From: Prionace glauca
Lineage: Eukaryota > Chordata > Chondrichthyes > Carcharhiniformes > Carcharhinidae
Direction: 5' to 3'
Length of the DNA stretch: 64,000 nt
Assembly: GCA_037974335.1 (NCBI GenBank)
Contig: CM075740.1
Location: 13,413,071 to 13,477,070, forward strand
Below the pieces are notes generated by a model. It saw only the letters and a list, made by a program, of their open reading frames with translations. It made no database searches and had not been told where the DNA came from. The position numbers and the translations under genes were made by a program. Positions 58,070 to 64,000 of the stretch are shown here, piece after piece; the first letter of the stretch is position 1; every line of letters begins with the position of its first letter.

Positions 58070-59800
58070 AAGTTTGCGATTAGTGGCAGAGCTAAAGATT
58101 GGGAAGAATGTAAAAACCGACAAAGATTGACAAATAAAGTAATGACAAAGGAGAACTTAGAGTATGAGAGAATGTTAGCTGGATATATTAAAAGAATGTA
58201 AAAATGTCTACATGCTTTTAAAAAGGAAAATGCTCACTAAAATAAGTGTGGTTACTCTGGAAAAGGAACGTGGAAAATTCATTATACGAAATGAGGAAAT
58301 GGCATAAGATTGATATATTTTCTCTGCCTTGCTGTAGAATACGGAAATAATGTCCCAGAAATACTTGCAGGTGAAGAGAGAGAAGGGAGCGAGGAACATA
58401 AAGGAATTACAACCACCAGGTCAATGCTACTGAGAAAGCGGTCAGAACTAAAGGCTGTCAAGTCATTCGGCCATGATAGAGCTGGGTAAGATACCCTTCG
58501 GGAGAGTGGATCCAGACGCGATGGACCGATTGGCCTCCTGCTGCATTGTAGTGATTTTATAATTCTATGAGATCGGGAAATAGCAGATCGATCTTTTCTA
58601 TTCAAGAAAGGAAAGAAACTGGCAACATGTAACTACAAGCCAATTAGCCTAATATCTGTCAAACGTTAAATGCTCAAACTTACTATGAGAAGGTTATCGC
58701 GTGGCACTTGCAATTATGTAGAGCCAACATGGTTTTGTACAAATGAAGACATACTGTACTAATTTCATATAGTTACTGGAACAGTTTATTAGTGACGTGA
58801 ATAAAGGGGAACCTTGGATTTCCAAAACGGATTTAGTAAGAAACAGTTTCAAAGTTACATTGTGAAATGCCAAACAGGAGGTCCGTGTATGGGATAATAC
58901 TCATCAGGAATCGAGGACTGGTTGCCTTACAGAAACAGAGAAGTGGGGTAACTGAGCCATTTTTTTGTGGGGGGCCGGGGGGCGGTGGGGGAGAAGGGGA
59001 AAACTGTAGCTGGCGGTGTATCACAGGATTACATCTGGGGCCTCAACTATTATCAATTTATACAAAAGGCATGGATGATGGCACGGATTGATTGCAACTT
59101 TTTCTCAGGACTATAATAGAGGAGAAGAAGTAAATTGTGAGGTTAGCATAGATGGTATACAAAAGGATTAAGATAGGCTACGTGAGTGGTAAAAAGAAAC
59201 AGCTGGAGTATATTGTGGTGAAAAACTTTGGCAGGAAGAATGGAAAGGAGCAAATTATTCACAGGGAGATGAGAGTGCAAAGATCTGCAGCACTGGGGGA
59301 TATAGGTGCCCCGGAACGTGATTCAGAAAACTTGAGCATGAAGCTGTAAGTGATTAGGAAATCAAATGCAGTGTTGTCACCTATTGCAAATGGGATGGAA
59401 TATCAAAGTAGGGAAGATTCGCTACAAATTTGTCGTGCTTTGTTGCGAGCACATCTAAAGTACTTCCCTGTTGGCCCGGGTACCTCAGAATGGATACAAT
59501 AGCACCAGCAACATTCGGCGCAACGGGACCCTATCAGGTGAAAGGGGTATCATATAGGGAACGGTTGGAGAGTTAGGTCTTGTACCCATTAGTGTTTCGA
59601 AGAATTCGAGGCGATCCTACTGAAACATCTACTATCCTGAGGGGAGTTGAGATGGTGAATGCTGAAGAAGTGCCTCCCCTCCAAGGAGACTAGAAGGACG
59701 GGGCGCGAACTAAAATAAGAGGTTTTCCAATTGAGATGCAGATAAAGAGAAGTTCATTATCCGTGGGAGACATTAGCCTGTGGAGCTCTCTTTACCAGGA
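58070..59800 (+). mobile_element. Old CR1-like LINE reverse-transcriptase region, unit 4
   Basis: Copy of 7930-9690, with the nested tail at about 58478-58570. Small private losses near 58305 and 59226. L-L-S-I-Y-T-K-G-M-D-D-G-T-D reads in one frame near 59050-59090. Confidence 0.68.
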
Positions 59801-59944
59801 ATATCCCATCGTGAATGGTAATGGATAATTAAACAACTCACTGGAGGAAAAGACATCACAAATGTGCCCATGCTCAATGATCAGTGAAAAAGATAAAGCT
59901 AAAGCCTTCGCAGCAATCTTCTGTCACATGTTGCGAAGTGAAAG

Positions 59945-61180
59945 ATCCATCATGGTCTTCTAAAGAAATGGTCAACATCGCGGATTTCAAGCTTCAGCCA
60001 ATTCAATTCTCTCCACGTGATACGAGAAATGTCCGAACGCGTTGGAAATTGCAAAGGCTTTGGGCCCTAGCAATATTCTGTCCACTGCCCTGAAGACTTG
60101 TGCTCCAGACCATGCGGCCCCGTCAGTCAAGTTGTTTCAGTACATCTGCAACATTGGCATCTACCCGTCATTGCAGAAAATTGCCCAGTTATGTCCTCTA
60201 TGCAAAAAGAAGGGCATCTCCAACGTTATTCATCAGGCCACTCCAGATCATCAGCAAGTTGATGGAAGGGGTCATTAACAGCGCAATCAAACTGCAGGAA
60301 CTTAGCAGAAACCTACTCACTGACACACAGTTTGGATTCCGCCAGTCACTCGGCGCCTGACTTCATTACAGCCTTGGGTCGAACACGGGCAAGAGTAATT
60401 GAATGTCAGATGTGAAGTGATTGCCTTTGACGTCAAGGCTGCACGGTGGAATTAAGGAGCTCGAGGAATAATGGAGGCAATTGGAATCAGAGGGAACAAG
60501 CTACGCTGGCTGGAGTCATACCTTCGGGACAAAGTAGTGCCAGGAAATGACCATCTCCAACAACTAATCATTGTCTCTTGACATTCAACGGTAATGCCGC
60601 CACTGTCGACTTCCTAAGGCCGATCATTGACCAGAAACTGAACTGGTCTTGATATTTAAATATGATGGCTACAAGAGCAGGTCAGAGGGCATGAATCCTG
60701 TGGCAAGTGTCTCACTTCCTTACTCCCAAGCCTGTGCACCATGTGCGCTAGGCACAAGTCAGGAGTCTGATGGCGTATTTGCACTAGCCAGGAGAGTGCA
60801 ACTTCTATAACTTTCAAGAAGCTCACACCATCCAGGAGAAAACTTGACTGGCACCTCTTCCACAAACTGCCTCCGATGAACAGTGGCAGCAGTGGGTACC
60901 ATCTGCACGATGCACTGCAAAAACCCATCCAATATCCATGGGCAACACCTTACAAAATCTCACCTCTACCGTCGAGAAGTACAAGGGGAGCAGACACAGG
61001 GGAACACCACCACCTTAGCACTCTCCTCCAACTCATTTGCAATCTGACCTGGGGATATATCGCTTACTTAGACCACAGGGACTGCGCTGATTCAACAAAG
61101 CAGTTCACCACCATCATCTCGAGGGTAATTAGCGGTGAGGAATAAATGCTAGTCTAGCCAGCGATTCCCACATCCCATAA
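59945..61180 (+). mobile_element. Old L2/jockey-like LINE with 3' end, unit 4
   Basis: Copy of 9800-11275 that has lost 244 bp at 60522. T-Q-F-G-F-R-Q-S-L-G-A near 60328 is open here, where the other copies have a stop in place of Q. A CR1-like 3' fragment follows to about 61290. Confidence 0.64.
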
Positions 61181-61736
61181 AAAATGCAGAATTCGGTAGA
61201 TTTCTGATTGAAAAGGGGTCCAAAGAGCATAGGGGTGGACCGAATGTGCAGTCGACCCCACGATCTCATCAGCCACGACCTTCGGCCTGATCTTCGTTTC
61301 AGTTCATGTGATGATATGAAACCTGTTCGCGCCTTTTTGTCTATTTTTATCCTATCAAATTTCTGAACCTTCGGATCATTAATGTGGCGCTGGCAGCATT
61401 ATCTTTGGTGAATGACGCAGGAAAGGAAGTGATAGGAACACATTTAGTGGCACTGGGTTCTTACTGCTTCTAATCATTCGGATTTTCTGATATTATGTAC
61501 ATTCACCATTAAAAAGGGGAACTCATGAAACATCCAAATTAATTGACAATACCTAATGAGAGTATTCAGTAAACGACTTTCATGTCGGAATCCCTATTTT
61601 CCAAATGTCCACGTATTTTGCAGGAATTGACATTTTGAGATATTTCTCGCCCCTTATACACTTCATGTAATTACACGGTCCTTGGTCTATCAACTGCAAT
61701 ATTGCCATCTGCCGGTTCAGCCGCAAAACACGCACA

Positions 61737-62050
61737 GGTTCATTGGGATTCGGTTTCGACTTCTTTCATCTATTGTGCATAGTCCAATAGAAAGCAGGGA
61801 GAATGAAATGACAATTATGACATAAAATTTAGGATAAATTCGGGAGATCTGATAGCACTTTCGAAGAGAGAAACACAATTTCTGCATAAGGTTTCGAAAC
61901 CGGATTCCTTTTAGACTTCTTTCTTCAATTGTACATAGTCCAACAGAAAGCAGGAAGAATAAAATGACAATTATAACATAAAATATAAGATAAATTCGGG
62001 AGATCTGGAAGTACTTGGGAAGAGAGAAACACAATTTCTGTAGAAGGGTT
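61737..62050 (+). repeat. 153-bp direct tandem duplication, unit 4
   Basis: Copies 61737-61889 and 61890-62050, orthologous to 11828-12136. The junction is altered to gtttcgaaaccgg. Confidence 0.85.
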
Positions 62051-62382
62051 ATTCGCACTGTTGTGTTCGACGAAACAGTGTTCAGTCTCTAGTAAATTAA
62101 ACTTAAATCCGATCCGTGCGTTTATGATGCATTTCAAACGCTTCGAAGACAGGTGCACGCCCAGCCTCAAACAAGGGAGCAGGAACTAACACTGTAAACC
62201 ATGCCGGACACCAAAGACTGGCGACTAATTGCCGGATGAGTATTGCAGAGCCGTGGAACAAGCAATGATACTAAATCCCATCATGGTGTCTAGCAATAAA
62301 TCTTGAACAAAATCAGCTATTATCATGTTAACCATGAAACCACTGAATTGCTGAAGAAAAACATTCGCTTCATTAACATCAT

Positions 62383-62693
62383 TCCCGGCAGGAAATCTGG
62401 CATCCTTCCTCAGTACATATGTGACTCCATCGCGAAAAAGATGAAGTCTGAGGACATGTACCAACTAAGTTAAGAACACCTTCTTTCCTGCTGCCCTCGG
62501 ACTTTTGAATGGACCTAACTCGCATTAAGTTGATGTTTCTCCACACCCGAGATGTGACTGTTACACTACATTCTACACTCTCTCCTTTCCTTCATTATGA
62601 ACGGTATGCTTTGTCGGTAAAACGTGTAAGAAAGAATACTTGTCACTGTATACTATTATATAAAACAGTGAGAAATCAAATCAAATCAAAAAC
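62383..62693 (+). mobile_element. Retroposon 3' end with (AATCA)n-like tail, unit 4
   Basis: Copy of 12470-12780. Confidence 0.6.
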
Positions 62694-63014
62694 ATTTGTG
62701 CTATTAGGAAACATGTGCACAATACATGACCAGCTATATTGGTTAGCAGTGGTATTGATGATGAACCTCCTGACCAGATTGGTTTACGTGTTACAGAAAA
62801 GCCCGTTCACCTGAACTCGTTCCAAAAGCAGCAGTGAAGGAAGGCCAAAGCGGCATTGGCGCAAGATTTGGTTTCATTTACGGAGGTATTTACAGATGAG
62901 AGGCCAGGAGTGATGGAGTTTGGGGGAAGAAGAGGCGAATATCAGAGCGTATGTAAAACGTAACAGAAAGCAAGAACATACCTGGTACCATACTGAAAAC
63001 ATACCATTATTTAT

Positions 63015-63808
63015 ATATATTGTAAAGAGTTGAGGCCACAGCACTGATCACTGTAGCACATCACTCCCGAGATCGTGCGAATCACAAAATTGTCCCTTTT
63101 TCCTACTTTCTACTTCCTGTTCGCTCGCAAATTTTCTGCCCATGCTCCCACACGATAAACTCTCATTTTCCGCAATAGTCTTTGTTGTGACATCTTATCA
63201 AATCCTTACTGGAAAACACAATATATCCACCTGCTCCCCTTTATCCACAGCACGTCACTTCTTCAAATCACTCCAGTAAATTGATTGAACATGACTTCCC
63301 TTTGACAAAACTGTGTTGGCTTTATCTGATTATCGTGTTTTACTTATGTGCCCTGCTATCAAATCTTAATAACCGCTGCAAACAATTTCCTTATATGTCA
63401 CATGATCAGCTAACTGGTGTTGTTTAGCTAACATATGTTGTTTCCTGCTATAGGACGTTTTTTCCGATTGCATTAAGGTACTACCGTCGCTTTTCCCAAT
63501 ATAACGAACACTTCCCAGAATCTGGGGATTTTTGGAAGATTACAACCAGCCTATCAATCGTCTCATTTGTCACTTCTTTTAAGACCTTCGGTGAAAGCCA
63601 TCAGGATCTGAGGACTTAGCAACCGACATCTTCAACAACGTTCTTAATGTCATTCTAATTTCCTGCTCTACAGCTACTTCGACGGTACAACTTGTATCCT
63701 CTACAATGAAGACTAAAGCAAAATGCCTATTCTCTTCATCTGCAGTCTTTCTGTTCGCCACAGATTCCCCAGACTCAATTTCTATGGAACTGCCGCCCAC
63801 TTTTTGAA
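63015..63808 (-). mobile_element. Old CR1-like LINE RT domain (antisense), unit 4
   Basis: Copy of 13100-13895; A-D-E-E-N-R-H-F-A-L-V-F near 63735. Confidence 0.63.
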
Positions 63809-63862
63809 GTTTCTTTTATCGTTTAAGTTTACAGTTTGAAACTAATGTGTTAGTGGCACGAG

Positions 63863-63959
63863 TAGGCGTACATTAACACCGCAATAAAATTATTGTCAAA
63901 TCCCCAAGTCGCTACACGCTGGCATATGTTTGGGTACAATAAGGGAGAATTCGCAATGG
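63863..63959 (-). mobile_element. Inverted SINE 3' tail, unit 4
   Basis: Copy of 13950-14047 with the class B form tacattaacacc; last recognisable feature before the window ends. Confidence 0.55.
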
Positions 63960-64000
63960 TAAGCACTGTGCCAAAGTGCCAAAGGCAAGAAGTAACTAAA

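Larger units (their letters stand above)
49917..64000 (-). repeat. Tandem light-chain unit 4 (class B), cut by window end
   Basis: Fourth tandem copy, incomplete at its upstream end: the window stops just after the inverted SINE tail, so the SINE and following relics seen in other units are not visible. It carries one complete gene (C exon 50508-50830, V-J 55159-55506, leader 55647-55695). It shares the class B intron segment (51101-51313) with unit 2 and has a private 244-bp loss at 60522. Confidence 0.9.

Noticed and set aside
1-64000. CRISPR array, prokaryotic operon, riboswitch or other bacterial-type system
   Set aside because: The sequence is clearly vertebrate: spliced immunoglobulin exons, LINEs and SINEs. 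The only regular short repeats are microsatellites.

Overview
The window is a piece of a cartilaginous-fish (shark or related elasmobranch) immunoglobulin light-chain locus. Two things point there. First, it carries four complete light-chain genes in which V and J are already fused in the DNA, each with its own constant exon, all on the minus strand, in a clustered V-J-C arrangement. Second, the surrounding DNA is packed with CR1-like and L2/jockey-like LINE remnants and tRNA-derived SINEs of the kind common in elasmobranch genomes. The V domain (Q-P-G-S-I-S-S-S-P-G-K-T framework, G-S-V-D-S-S in FR3) resembles mammalian V-lambda-6, so a lambda-type (type II / NS3-like) light chain is the best guess. 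Type I (sigma-cart) cannot be excluded by eye.

Layout: four tandem units in one orientation, 1-16121, 16122-34025, 34026-49916 and 49917-64000 (the last cut by the window end). Reading each unit on the minus strand there is an octamer/TATA-like promoter, a leader exon of 49 nt, a short intron of about 140 nt, a fused V-J exon of 348 nt, a J-C intron of 3.9-4.3 kb, and a C exon of 323 nt with its stop. About 11 kb (12-13.5 kb in some units) of repeat-derived DNA separates neighbouring genes. Spliced, every gene predicts a 239-residue light chain with intact cysteines and tryptophans, and none shows a disabling change. No separate J segment and no convincing recombination signal sequence was found.

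The units are not four equal copies. Units 1 and 3 share many indels and SNPs (class A), and units 2 and 4 share others (class B), giving an A-B-A-B order that suggests duplication of a ~34 kb two-gene block. A patch around the promoter/leader instead groups 1 with 2 and 3 with 4. The stretch 14.9-18.2 kb is almost identical to 48.7-52.0 kb. Both point to later gene conversion or unequal exchange.

The intergenic DNA of every unit holds the same series: a GATA/GACA microsatellite upstream of the promoter, several old LINE fragments in both orientations, a 153-bp tandem duplication, a retroposon end with an (AATCA)n-like tail, an inverted SINE tail, a SINE and another LINE relic. Unit 2 alone carries a younger CR1-like LINE end with a 244-codon open frame, and a separate 67-bp LINE tail. 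Coordinates of exons come from splice-site and frame reading by eye; repeat boundaries are approximate, and family assignments rest on recalled consensus features, not on a database search.
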